Below, one piece after another: positions 1 through 9,400 of a stretch of DNA of 64,000 nucleotides (positions are counted from its first letter, which is position 1; the number at the start of each line of letters is the position of its first letter). The translations under genes were made by a program, and so were the position numbers. The stretch spans positions 1 to 64,000 of the forward strand of contig NZ_CABHOU010000101.1 in the NCBI RefSeq assembly GCF_902168175.1, written 5' to 3'. This stretch comes from an uncultured Chitinophaga sp. GTDB lineage: Bacteria; Bacteroidota; Bacteroidia; Chitinophagales; Chitinophagaceae. Below the pieces are notes generated by a model. That model did not search any database and was not told the DNA's origin. It saw only the letters and a program-made list of their open reading frames with translations.

Positions 1-837
1 CCCCATCACCGTATTGATGAATACTGTTTTGGCGTTCGGCCTCCAGGGCCGGCCGAGGTAACATTTCTTTACCGTACTATCGGCTATTAATTTACAGTCG
101 AGGAACACGTAGCCGAAACGCTGCTCAACTGATGTGGCGGCAGCGGTTATATAGGAGTCAGATAAACTTTTGATGGTGCAGCGGGAGAATACGCAGGTGG
201 CCTCTCCGAATATGAAGTCGGTAGTGCCTTCTATGTAACAATTCTCGTAATACTGGCGACTGCCGGACGTGGCAGTAAACACGGTATCCTGGTTGCCCAG
301 CAGGCGGCAGTTGCGGACGATGGCGCGGTCGCCTTCCACGTGTAAAGCGACTGCCTGCCCTACCCTGCCGGCTGTATTACTGATCGTGAGATTTTCGGCT
401 ACAAAGTCGTCGCCCTGCACCAGTACGGTGTAAGAGGTGTAAGTGCTGTACTTCGCCCGGCCAAACGCATCTTTCCCGCCAGGGTATTCCTTTCCGGAGT
501 AGTCGGCGTTGGTGATGATCGTATTGGCGGCGTTCTCTCCTACCAGTGATATTCTTTTCTTCCAGGATGGGATGATGAGTTTTTCCCGGTAAATACCGGG
601 TTTGATGTGGATGATTACCTGCTCCTGCGACAAGTCCCGCACGGCGTTCACGGCCTCCTGTATGGTGACATAATCGCCGCTGCCATCCTGGGATACGGTT
701 AGTTCTTTCGGATAAGGCGGTATGACTTTTTGCCCCTGCTGCCGCAATTTTACCTTCCAGGCCGTGTCGGTGCTGGTTTGCTGGGCAAAGGCGTTAAGGA
801 TGGCCAGTGTGGCTATTATAGAAAGGACAAACTTCAT
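1..837 (-). CDS. Pectinesterase (CE8), 3' end cut by window edge
   Basis: Secreted pectin methylesterase that removes methyl groups from homogalacturonan. The reading frame starts at the ATG whose complement is at 835-837 and stays open through base 1, so 279 residues are present and the C-terminus is missing. A signal peptide (MKFVLSIIATLAILNAFAQQ) precedes a right-handed beta-helix. The family motifs are visible: NQDT with Asp184, GTTDFIFG with Asp207, and LGRPW near the cut end, together forming the CE8 active site. The gene is divergent from the GH43 gene at 1012, with about 174 bases between them. The pair suggests a pectin/arabinan locus extending left of the window. Family assignment is secure; exact substrate pattern is inferred. 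Confidence 0.93.
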   Translation of the reverse strand, partial: MKFVLSIIATLAILNAFAQQTSTDTAWKVKLRQQGQKVIPPYPKELTVSQDGSGDYVTIQEAVNAVRDLSQEQVIIHIKPGIYREKLIIPSWKKRISLVGENAANTIITNADYSGKEYPGGKDAFGRAKYSTYTSYTVLVQGDDFVAENLTISNTAGRVGQAVALHVEGDRAIVRNCRLLGNQDTVFTATSGSRQYYENCYIEGTTDFIFGEATCVFSRCTIKSLSDSYITAAATSVEQRFGYVFLDCKLIADSTVKKCYLGRPWRPNAKTVFINTVMG

Positions 838-1011
838 AACGGGCGAATTTAATAACCGGCCATTTAGGACCGCTACTGCATAATACATATAAGTTGGCAG
901 CTGTTCTCAAAAAGCTATGCAAACGTTGCCGGGCCGCTCATACCGTTTGTCTTTCATCTACCTCACAAATTCACTATCTTATCGCCTGCTTACGCAATAA
1001 AGCTTTCCACC

Positions 1012-2010
1012 ATGAAAAGATACCTTACTACGATAACCGGCTGCCTACTCTTCTCCACCCTGGCTTTTGCCCAGCAGAGAAATCCGGTCACCGTCAGAAC
1101 TGTTCCGCTAGACTCTATACGTTTAAGCGATCCGTTTATATTAGCAGATAAAAAATCGGATCAATACTACATGACCGGTACCGGTGGTATGTTATGGAAG
1201 AGTAAAGACCTGAAACAATGGACTGGCCCCTACCGCGTGGCCCAAACCGACAGTACATCCTGGATGGGGCCGAATCCTATGATATGGGCTGCGGAAATAC
1301 ATGCTTACAAAAACAAGTACTACTACTTCGCCACCTTTACGAACCGGGCAGTGAAGATCGATACCGTTAAGGGCAACGTGATAGAACGCCGTGCCAGTCA
1401 TGTGTTGGTGAGTGATAAACCTGACGGGCCTTACGTACCGATGAAAGATCCAACGTATCTGCCCGCGAATAAACCCACGCTTGATGGTACATTTTGGATA
1501 GATAAGGATGGTAAACCTTACATGATCTACTGCTACGAATGGCTGCAAAACCTCGACGGCACCATGGAAAAGATCGAGCTAAAGCCCGACCTGAGCGGTT
1601 CTATTGGAGAAGGCAAACTGCTGTTCCGCGCCAGTGAAGCACCCTGGAGCAGGGAGAAAGACGAAAATGGCAACGACCGTCCGAATAAAGTAACGGATGG
1701 CCCTTACCTGTTCAATACGGGCACTGGTCGACTGGGTATGATATGGACCAGCTGGATATACGACGTATACACCCAGGGCGTGGTGTACTCCCAAAGCGGC
1801 ACGCTCGACGGTCCATGGGTACAGGAGCCCGAGCCCATCACCCCGCCTAACTTTGGTCATGGTATGTTGTTCAAAACCTTTGATGGACGGCTGCTAATGT
1901 CGGTGCATAGCCATAAGGAAGTGAATGGGCGTACAGTACGTGTGCCTCACCTGTTTACGGTAAGGCTGGATGGTGATAAACTGGAAGTTGGGCGGGCGTG
2001 GAATCCGTAG
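1012..2010 (+). CDS. Secreted glycoside hydrolase family 43 protein
   Basis: 332 residues. Signal peptide ends near residue 20 (TLAFAQQ). The rest reads as a five-bladed GH43 propeller, typical of arabinosidases, xylosidases and related exo-enzymes. The likely catalytic base is Asp40 in LSDPF; a second Asp lies in TLDGTFW near residue 160. The position normally held by the general acid Glu (E-G/A-P) reads T-D-G-P with Asp229. This occurs in some Bacteroidota GH43 branches, but it means activity should not be assumed. Ends with no accessory module. The divergent pectinesterase suggests action on pectin side chains. Family call is firm; substrate is unknown. Confidence 0.85.
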   Translation: MKRYLTTITGCLLFSTLAFAQQRNPVTVRTVPLDSIRLSDPFILADKKSDQYYMTGTGGMLWKSKDLKQWTGPYRVAQTDSTSWMGPNPMIWAAEIHAYKNKYYYFATFTNRAVKIDTVKGNVIERRASHVLVSDKPDGPYVPMKDPTYLPANKPTLDGTFWIDKDGKPYMIYCYEWLQNLDGTMEKIELKPDLSGSIGEGKLLFRASEAPWSREKDENGNDRPNKVTDGPYLFNTGTGRLGMIWTSWIYDVYTQGVVYSQSGTLDGPWVQEPEPITPPNFGHGMLFKTFDGRLLMSVHSHKEVNGRTVRVPHLFTVRLDGDKLEVGRAWNP

Positions 2011-2048
2011 CATTTTTCCTGATAAGCAGGCAGCAGTCATAAAGATGT

Positions 2049-2507
2049 TTATCCATCAATATGCACCTCGTCTGGCTCCTCTCCGATAAATCCTATTGTG
2101 ATCAGGTGGTTATCGTCGTGTACTGACGAAAAGGCGAGTTCCCATTCGTAATCAGGTTTTTCTGGCTGTGGCAGCCGAATATGTTCTAACTCCAATTCCT
2201 TCGAAAAATCAACTATAATAAACTCCTCATTGAAATGCCTGAACTCTTCCTCGATCAGGTGTTTTACCTTTTCGGTATAGGCTGGATAATTCTGCTGCAG
2301 CTGCCTGTAAAAAGCCCGCTGATGCTCAGTTGGTCCGGATTCATCAGCAGGAATAAGACAATCTATAGGATGACCATCGGGGGAAAAGTTGACCTTCGAT
2401 TCGAAGTAGCTATCATGCTTCCCGAAATCTAAGAACCTGATTTCACCAAACAGTTCGTCGTGCAGTATTATTTTCTTCTTCTTTTTGAACAGACCAAAGA
2501 ATGCCAT
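2049..2507 (-). CDS. Small acidic cytoplasmic protein, DUF6985/DUF2004-like
   Basis: 152 residues, starting MAFFGLFKKKKK; no signal peptide or membrane segment. Rich in Glu/Asp and aromatic residues, with HDELFGEIRF near the N-terminus and a C-terminal ITIGFIGEEPDE segment. The pattern of a short charged N-terminus followed by 'D..FG...' and a C-terminal beta hairpin resembles small DUF6985/DUF2004-type proteins, which often occur as orphan immunity-like genes in Bacteroidota. I cannot assign a function. It is convergent with the GH43 gene at 1012 and divergent from the ATP-grasp gene at 2594. Confidence 0.6.
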   Translation of the reverse strand: MAFFGLFKKKKKIILHDELFGEIRFLDFGKHDSYFESKVNFSPDGHPIDCLIPADESGPTEHQRAFYRQLQQNYPAYTEKVKHLIEEEFRHFNEEFIIVDFSKELELEHIRLPQPEKPDYEWELAFSSVHDDNHLITIGFIGEEPDEVHIDG

Positions 2508-2593
2508 GTAGAGAGGTGATTTGTTGTTTAAAATTAGTTTTTATTTTCTGGATACGAGAGCCTAGTGGATAAATTCCTTAATTTGCACAAGTC

Positions 2594-3403
2594 ATGAAAC
2601 AATATCCCAATATCCAGTGGGTGGTACAACGTAACCTTACCAGCCCCGGCAATTTCGAAGATCTTCAGTCTGCCTGTAACGTACTTAACATCCCGTTCGT
2701 GGCAATTGACATTATCCCTTTCGCCTCATCGCTTCCCGCATTCAGTCGTGAACGTGCGTCCATTCTCTACGGATCAACAACCTTCAATTATCTAGCCACA
2801 CAGGATGAAGATCTCCGTAAAGGAATATTTTTTGACGAAATCAGCTTCTCCATCGAAAACTACATTTCTAAATGGGGACAGCATATGCTCAATGGCGATG
2901 CAACCATTACCACATTTAAAGAGCTTATCGAAAGCAATAAATATCCGGCAGACAAACAACTGTTCATCCGCCCGAATGACGACAGCAAATCCTTTGCCGG
3001 CGAAGTAAAAGCCTTTGGCGAGATAGCGCGCTGGTACGAGCAACTGAAAGCAGTAGAAAACACAAACCTGACGCCCGACAGTCCCATTGTTGCCGGCGAG
3101 CCCTATAACATCGCCGCCGAATGGCGCCTTTGGATCGTCAACAAAGAAGTAGTAGCCGCTTCAAAATACAGGGAGTACTTCCGGCTAAAAAAAGAAGAAG
3201 GCTGCCCCGATCCCGTAAAAGCTTTTGCAGAAGCGAGGTGCCGTGAGTATGCTCCGCACGATGTATTTGTTATGGACATTTGCCTTTGCGGCGATACTTA
3301 TTACATCGTCGAATGTGGATCGATGAATGGCGCCGGGTTTTATAATGCGCGGATTGAGGATATTGTGGAGGCGGTGTCGGGGTATTTTGTAGGGGTGGTA
3401 TAA
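2594..3403 (+). CDS. ATP-grasp protein, R2K clade family 3 (DUF4343-like)
   Basis: 269 residues. Features resemble the R2K-type ATP-grasp ligases: an N-terminal alpha/beta pre-ATP-grasp segment; QLFIRPNDDSKSFAG near residues 122-136, which supplies nucleotide-binding residues; EWRLWIVNKEVVAASKYREY near 180-200, the R..K clade signature region; and VMDICLCGDTYYIVECGSMNGAGFY near 228-252, where the Asp, Glu and Asn would bind metal. Such proteins are predicted to form peptide or amide bonds, sometimes in peptide-tagging or conflict settings, but no partner gene is adjacent here. TTAATTTG at 2578-2585 (one mismatch to TAnnTTTG) lies just upstream of the ATG. Family is likely; substrate is unknown. 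Confidence 0.75.
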   Translation: MKQYPNIQWVVQRNLTSPGNFEDLQSACNVLNIPFVAIDIIPFASSLPAFSRERASILYGSTTFNYLATQDEDLRKGIFFDEISFSIENYISKWGQHMLNGDATITTFKELIESNKYPADKQLFIRPNDDSKSFAGEVKAFGEIARWYEQLKAVENTNLTPDSPIVAGEPYNIAAEWRLWIVNKEVVAASKYREYFRLKKEEGCPDPVKAFAEARCREYAPHDVFVMDICLCGDTYYIVECGSMNGAGFYNARIEDIVEAVSGYFVGVV

Positions 3404-3547
3404 TGGAAGTACATTTTGGATTAGCCACTCCAGCAAACATCTTCGCGGCGATGTGGTGTAACAAGACATGTTTCCCCCACCGTTCAACTATCGCTTCAGT
3501 AAAATCTTCGCGAGACGATGAGGTGTAGTGAGGCACGCTCCCCCGCC

Positions 3548-3590
3548 GTCATTGCGAACGGAGTGAAGCAACCCGTCGCTCCAGTAAAAA
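3548..3590 (+). repeat. Left arm of 43-bp inverted repeat
   Basis: Matches the reverse complement of 3735-3777 at 42 of 43 positions. The arms are 144 bases apart, so a cruciform or long RNA hairpin is possible in either transcription direction. Confidence 0.9.
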
Positions 3591-3734
3591 GCTGAGAAGT
3601 GAGGCAAGTTATTATTTCAGAAAACGCTGTTATCATCGCGCTCACCCCGCCCCCGCGAGCCTCTCCCCGCCCTTACAAACCTCTAACAACGCAAGCACAC
3701 TATCGCCATGTATTGATATCCGTTATTTTCAGAA

Positions 3735-3777
3735 TTTTTACTGAAGCGACGGGTTGCTTCACTCCGTTCGCAATGAC
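3735..3777 (-). repeat. Right arm of 43-bp inverted repeat
   Basis: Partner of 3548-3590. The only difference is one G/A change ten bases from the poly-T end. It is followed by GACGAGGTGTGTCGC, which resembles the second motif of the array. Confidence 0.9.
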
Positions 3778-4129
3778 GACGAGGTGTGTCGCAATGGCGA
3801 CGCGGCTACGAACGACGAACGTATAAAATCTTCACGAGACGATGAGCTGCAGTGAGTCCCGCCGCTCAACTCTCGATTCAATCCCCCCACGAGACAATAA
3901 GGTACAATGAGGCACCCATCATCGCGAACAAAGTAGGTTTACTCATCATCCCCTCAATAACTCGCAAAAATTAACATAAACCACCATCTGTCCCTGCTAA
4001 ATTTCCTATCTCCCCATCTCCTTTACCCTGCTACCTATCAATCCTTCAAACCTCACATTTAGCAATACTTTCAATACTTTTCTACCAACCGCTGATGTAA
4101 TTTTCGCGTACACAAGAGCGTGAACCAAC

Positions 4130-4137
4130 TACATTTG
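4130..4137 (+). promoter_or_regulatory. Candidate -7 promoter element TACATTTG for GH92 gene
   Basis: Exact match to the Bacteroidota -7 consensus TAnnTTTG, 30 bases before the ATG at 4168. It lies downstream of the alternative GTG at 4120, which argues that 4168 is the real start. No clear TTTG -33 box was found. Confidence 0.5.
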
Positions 4138-4167
4138 CATCGACCAAAAGAAATACATTTCACGCTC

Positions 4168-6312
4168 ATGAACAACCTTTTCCGAATAGCTTCACTGCTG
4201 TTGCTGGCAGCCACTTCTGTTAAGGGGCAACAAACATCGCCTCATACGAAATATGTAAATACTTTTATTGGTACGGCACCACTTACTGATCCGAAAATTC
4301 TCGGGTATGAACTGCCCGAGGGGTGGCGATCATGGTCAGGACTTACATTCCCTGGCAGCTCACTGCCAAATGCGATGGTACAACTGAGTCCGATGACGGA
4401 ATATGGTTCTGGTGCGGGATATGAGTATGAGGACGATATGATTTATGGGTTTACGCATACAAATAAGGGGCATTGGAATTTGTGTAATATTCCCGTGTTG
4501 CCGCTGTCGAAGCCGGGCGAAAAGCTGGGATCTCATTTTTCTCATCAGAAAGAAAGTGCTTCGCCGGGATTTTACCAGGTGTACCTGGATGATTACAATG
4601 TGAATGTGAGCCTTACTTCTACGCTGCGTTGCGGGTATCATAAGTATGAGTACAAAAGCAACAATGACAGGCAAATACTGTTCGACCTGGCACGGTCTAA
4701 TAACCGGGTGAATAACTGGAACATTGAACAGGTGGGAAACAATGCAGTGCAGGGGTTTCAGCAAACGGGCGAGCGCATCTACTTCTATGCCCAACTAAAT
4801 ACTAACATTGCAAAAGTTGATAAAACAAACGAAGGGCAACGGAATGGTCGCGCGATCGTGCATTTACAGGATGGTAGTACGAAAGCGGTAGAAATGAAGA
4901 TAGGTCTGTCGTTTGTGAGTACGGAAAATGCGAAAGAGAATTTGCAGAAAGAGATTGGCAATAAATCATTTGCAGATATTCGTACTGCTGCAAACCGTGA
5001 ATGGGAGCAGGTTCTATCGAGGATAACATTGAAGGGCGGAACGGAGAAACAGAAGCAGATGCTGTACTCCAGCCTGTACCGCTCGCTGTTATGGCCGGCT
5101 TTACGCAGTGATGTGAACGGCGAATTCACGGATGCAAAACGTAAAGTGGTAAAGGCTGATTTCAATTACTATACGGAACCTTCTTTATGGGATACTTATC
5201 GTAATAAAGATGTATTACTCGGCTTAATGTCGCCAAAAGTAGCGCTGGACGTGATTAAGTCGATGAAAGATGTAGGCGACAAAACAGGTTTTATTCCCAC
5301 CTTCTTCCATGGTGACCATGGCGCGTCTTCAATCGCAGGGGCTTATTTAAGGGGAATTGACAACTTCGATATCAAAGGCACTTACGAGATATTATTGAGA
5401 AACGCCAATGTATCGGGCGGCGCACGTCCTTACATTAAGGAGTATATTGAAAAAGGATATATTCCTGATCCGGACGTTAAGAACCCGCACGTGGAAACGA
5501 AAGCGGCGGCAGGCGTGTCTAAAACACTGGAGTACTCGTACGATGATTACTCACTGGCGCTGATCGCGAAGAAGCTGGGTGATACGGCCAACTACCGTAT
5601 ACTCATGGCGCGTTCGAAGAACTATAAAAACATGTTTGATCCGGCAACCAGGTTCATGAGGGGACGGCTGGAAGATGGCAGCTGGATCACACCCTTCAAT
5701 CCCCAGTACCCTTATTACGAGTACATGTACAGGGAGGCTAACGCCTGGCAGGTATCGTTTTTTGCGCCGCATGATATGAAGGGACTGGTGGAGTTATATG
5801 GCGGTGCTGCAGGCTTTGAATCTAAATTGGATTCGTTGTTTACGTTGCCCTGGAACCCTAAACACATTGCCCGTAACGTGGAAACGATGATCGGTCAGTA
5901 TTGCCACGGCAACCAGCCCGACCACGAAGCTCCGTTCGCGTATTACTTTATCGGTAAACCCGAGAAGTCGCAAAAGATGCTCGACACCATCCTGAACAGC
6001 CTGTACGGCATAGGCCCCGAAGGTCTTGCGCTGTGCGGCATGGACGATGCAGGGGAAATGTCGGCCTGGTACGTACTGAGCGCATTAGGTTTATACACCT
6101 TCTCGGCCACCGATCCGGAATACCTGGTGAGTGTGCCTTTGTTTGATGAAGTGAAATGGAAAACCAACAGCGGTAAAACCATTACGATCACCAAAACCGG
6201 TAAGAGCCGCGACCTGAAAACGATTAAGGTAGATGGCGTGGTACAGAACGGTTACTTCGTCAACCATTCGATATTTAAGAACGGTGCGAAAATAGAGATC
6301 GTCACGAAATAA
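4168..6312 (+). CDS. Secreted GH92 alpha-mannosidase family protein
   Basis: 714 residues from the ATG at 4168; an in-frame GTG at 4120 would add 16 residues before the signal peptide and is less likely. Signal peptide MNNLFRIASLLLLAATSVKG. GH92 enzymes are calcium-dependent, inverting exo-alpha-mannosidases. Family landmarks are the N-terminal YVNTFIGT and FPGSSLPNAMVQLSP blocks, YREANAWQVSFF (the Glu is the expected general acid), YCHGNQPDHEAPF, and GMDDAGEMSAWYVLSALGLY near the C-terminus (catalytic-base Asp region). The usual GNEPD is GNQPD here, so linkage specificity should not be copied from characterised enzymes. No SusC/D partner is adjacent. A strong terminator follows at 6323. Confidence 0.92.
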   Translation: MNNLFRIASLLLLAATSVKGQQTSPHTKYVNTFIGTAPLTDPKILGYELPEGWRSWSGLTFPGSSLPNAMVQLSPMTEYGSGAGYEYEDDMIYGFTHTNKGHWNLCNIPVLPLSKPGEKLGSHFSHQKESASPGFYQVYLDDYNVNVSLTSTLRCGYHKYEYKSNNDRQILFDLARSNNRVNNWNIEQVGNNAVQGFQQTGERIYFYAQLNTNIAKVDKTNEGQRNGRAIVHLQDGSTKAVEMKIGLSFVSTENAKENLQKEIGNKSFADIRTAANREWEQVLSRITLKGGTEKQKQMLYSSLYRSLLWPALRSDVNGEFTDAKRKVVKADFNYYTEPSLWDTYRNKDVLLGLMSPKVALDVIKSMKDVGDKTGFIPTFFHGDHGASSIAGAYLRGIDNFDIKGTYEILLRNANVSGGARPYIKEYIEKGYIPDPDVKNPHVETKAAAGVSKTLEYSYDDYSLALIAKKLGDTANYRILMARSKNYKNMFDPATRFMRGRLEDGSWITPFNPQYPYYEYMYREANAWQVSFFAPHDMKGLVELYGGAAGFESKLDSLFTLPWNPKHIARNVETMIGQYCHGNQPDHEAPFAYYFIGKPEKSQKMLDTILNSLYGIGPEGLALCGMDDAGEMSAWYVLSALGLYTFSATDPEYLVSVPLFDEVKWKTNSGKTITITKTGKSRDLKTIKVDGVVQNGYFVNHSIFKNGAKIEIVTK

Positions 6313-6322
6313 GTTGATAAGA

Positions 6323-6348
6323 GCCTCGCAGCGATGCGGGGCTTTTTT
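6323..6348 (+). terminator. Rho-independent terminator of GH92 gene
   Basis: Stem GCCTCGCA/TGCGGGGC (one G-U pair) with a GCGA loop, followed by TTTTTT. It starts 10 bases after the stop codon. Confidence 0.9.
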
Positions 6349-6465
6349 ATGTGGTCAACATCGCAACACCTCCGGCATGTCGGATATCACTTTCTATCAT
6401 CCATCAACCGGAGGGGATGGGAAAGTATATTCCCGGGCTGCAGAACGCGGCAAAAATATGATCTC

Positions 6466-9400
6466 TCATCGTTCTTTATAATAAAAACCTTCAGGCGCAT
6501 CCTTCACCTGGTTAAGATCGAGTTCGAGCAGTGTACCATCCTCTGTATAAGCACCTACCGCAAAGGCTTCATAAGCAGTAACGCTGACAGATGCTTCTCC
6601 ATTAAGCGCGCGGCGGAATTTAATCTGGTTATTGAATGAATCGTGGATGAAGAAGGCCACGTCGCCCATAAGTGGTGTATTATTAGTGGAGGCTACACGC
6701 AGCTTTATTTTAAAGAGGCCTGGCAATAAAGATTTCTTTACTGAAGCGCTGAGCGCTTTGCCATTGACGTGAAACGCCCCACCCCAGCGACCTTTTTGCA
6801 GATCATCTTTTATGCGGACTGGCGTGCTGTTGTACAACTCCTTTACCTTCGACTTAAAAACATCCATTACATCCTGGTAATAAAAGCCGTCCGGGAAACC
6901 GGGCGCGTTGTTCAGATCGAGTTCGAGCATGGTGCCGTCGGAGGTGTAAGCACCTGTGGTAAACGCTTCGTAGGCACTCACGTTAATCAAGGCCCTGCCC
7001 TTTTCGACGGTTGTGTATTTTATTTCTTCATCGAAAGAATCGTGCAGGAAGAATGCCACTTCGGTACCTGGTGGTATATCGCCTTTGAAGTCTGCATAAA
7101 TCGTAACAGAGTAGAAACCGGGGATCAGGTTCTTTCGTTTGACGCTGGCATGCAGCATCCAATTATTAGCGGTCGACTCGCCACCCCAGCGGTTCTTCTG
7201 GGGATCGTCCTCAAACGCTACTTTGCGGGATTCGTACAGACCTTGCACCTTTTGCCGGAAAGTTTGCTCCTGTTTGGGAGTTTCAGGCCCCCAGTCGAAA
7301 AAGACCGGCACGTTGATAGAAACATCCGCATTCACCGGGAAAGTGGCCGCTGGCGGGGCAGGCCGCTGCCTCCATGGATACTTCTTCACCGGAACGGATA
7401 ACACTTCGGCTGTCGACACAAATAGTCTGACATAGTCCGAAAGTCCCTGTTCCCCGATGTCCGTATCCGGACCGGGACGAAAAACGTTGTTATTAACTCT
7501 CTCCATTATATACCTGTCGATGTCTATCGTTATTACATCGCCTTTCCGGAGATGCATAACGCCTGTGGTAATGTCATGCACATCAAATCCCCGGTCGAAA
7601 TACAATCCACGAACATAACACTCCTTTAAACTACTGCCCTCTGCAATGCTTACGTTACACATCAGGGCAGGATATGCGCCGATGTTACGCGACAGCAAAA
7701 TGGATGATGGGTTCTGGTATTCTGAAAATTCTCTTTCTGATATCCGTTTCTGTTTAAGTTCATCAGCCACTAAGAACGTAACGTTCAAATCTTCTCTTTT
7801 GATGCCTCTGCCCGGGTAATAATAGTCTACCATGGCCATCCACTCGCATATGCTCTGCATCTGCTTTACCAGTTCCGCTTCTGTTTTCACGCTCTCCAAT
7901 ACCTGAGCCGGGTCACCACGCCTCAGATCAAAAGTGAGATAAAAACCACCATAACCATAGTCAATAACGTAGTATGCATAAATTTCTTCATAAACAAAAT
8001 CTATATACGGAATATGCTGGCGTTCTATCTCCTGCAGTATATTTGTCTTTGCCTGGTTGGGTACGTTTTTACTAAAAGCGACCCTCACCTCCGGAATTTT
8101 ACGCTCAACAAGCATGGCTTCAGCGCTTTCCGTTTCAGCCCTGCCTTCAAGGCCGGTCAAAAGTGAGTAATCCTCTCCTACTTCACCTATAAGGGCCAAA
8201 CTTCCATCCTGCAAATAAAAATAAGTACCTGTGAAATTGACAGATGGTTTTAGGCCATTTCGTAAGCCTGCATTTGCCACCCAGCTATTCAGGTTTTTAT
8301 TGAACGATATGTAATAGGCTACATTTTTACGAAGACGGTTTGTAAATACAACATGGTCCTGCCAGTTACGCACATCCGTTTTAGCTGATAGTGTTAGCCT
8401 TTCTCCCCAACTTAGCATTTTTATCCGTAACCTGTCGAGAAGGCCCTGGTAAGTGAGTTCGCCGCCATCGGCATGCAGTACGTCCAATAATTCAGTAAAA
8501 AATTCATTCCCGGCTGTGAAAGTAAATTCTGTAGACAATTCTCTTTTTATCAAAACGAAGTGCTTCAGTCCGTCATAACGGTTTGGGGTTGTGTTAGCCC
8601 GTCCACGGCCGGCTGCCAGGTAACCATGAACGTCGCAGATGACGATCAGGTTTACATTTTTATCTTTAAATCGATTTACCAACCTGTGAAACACAAAACT
8701 ATCGGCACGCATCATTGCATAATCTGCATCTTCCCCGAAACAAAATTCATCATCTTCGTTATTCCTATCCTTCCGGTAAAGTACTCCGGAATAAAAAATC
8801 ACGCACGTATCCCCATCTTCTGCGGCCGCCAGTTCATCAATTGCGCTCAGTGCAACAGCCCTGGTTGCGCCGGGTAAAACATTTACTTTCACTTCCTTTT
8901 GAAGCTGCTCACGCTGTGCCGTAAGCCATTCGCCGAACTTCCCGGCATTGTCGTTACAATATTCCAGTGTACGTCCACCCGGTTCCTGGTTTATCCCTAA
9001 ACAGACAGCCCTGATCGTATTCGTTTTCTTTTGCTCCTTTTGCTCCTTCTTCTCCACCATCTTAAACTTCCAGGACATCAACTGTCCCCTTTCTATCCAC
9101 GGTGCCTGAAAGTACCTGATCACTCCCTGTGGGGCATCTTCCATACGAAGGTCCCCCGCCATCGGCATTTGTTCATATTCCTCCCAACTTCCCCCCTTAA
9201 TGATATCCTTAAAGAATGACACTCCGAATTCAGCACTATAACCATCGTCTACCGTCCCTAAACCGCCCAGGGCCCTGCAGCCGGCCATTTGTGCGATCCA
9301 GTTTGCTGCATGCGCAGAATTACAGGTATTCAGGAACACCACCTGCATGTTACGCTGAAACTCCAGCAATGGTATTAAATCAAATACCGGAAATGTTCCG

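Larger units (their letters stand above)
3404..4167. repeat. Gene-free region with 43-bp inverted repeat and decayed repeat copies
   Basis: No convincing gene lies in this 764-base gap. Bases 3548-3590 and 3735-3777 form inverted copies of a 43-bp element with a single mismatch; its core is GCGAACGGAGTGAAGCAA. A second motif, TTCGCGAGACGATGAGGTG, occurs at about 3507-3526. It recurs in diverged form at about 3831-3850 (TTCACGAGACGATGAGCTG) and 3889-3905 (ACGAGACAATAAGGTAC), with a weaker relative near 3441. The third copy is followed by ATCATCGCGAACAAAGTAGG, a decayed version of the 43-bp core. The composition and lack of coding potential fit a dispersed extragenic repeat array of the kind common in Bacteroidota intergenic DNA. 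Confidence 0.8.

Noticed and set aside
894..1151. Plus-strand open frame of 85 residues across the GH43 start.
   Set aside because: Overlaps the GH43 signal peptide in another frame; no recognised domain.
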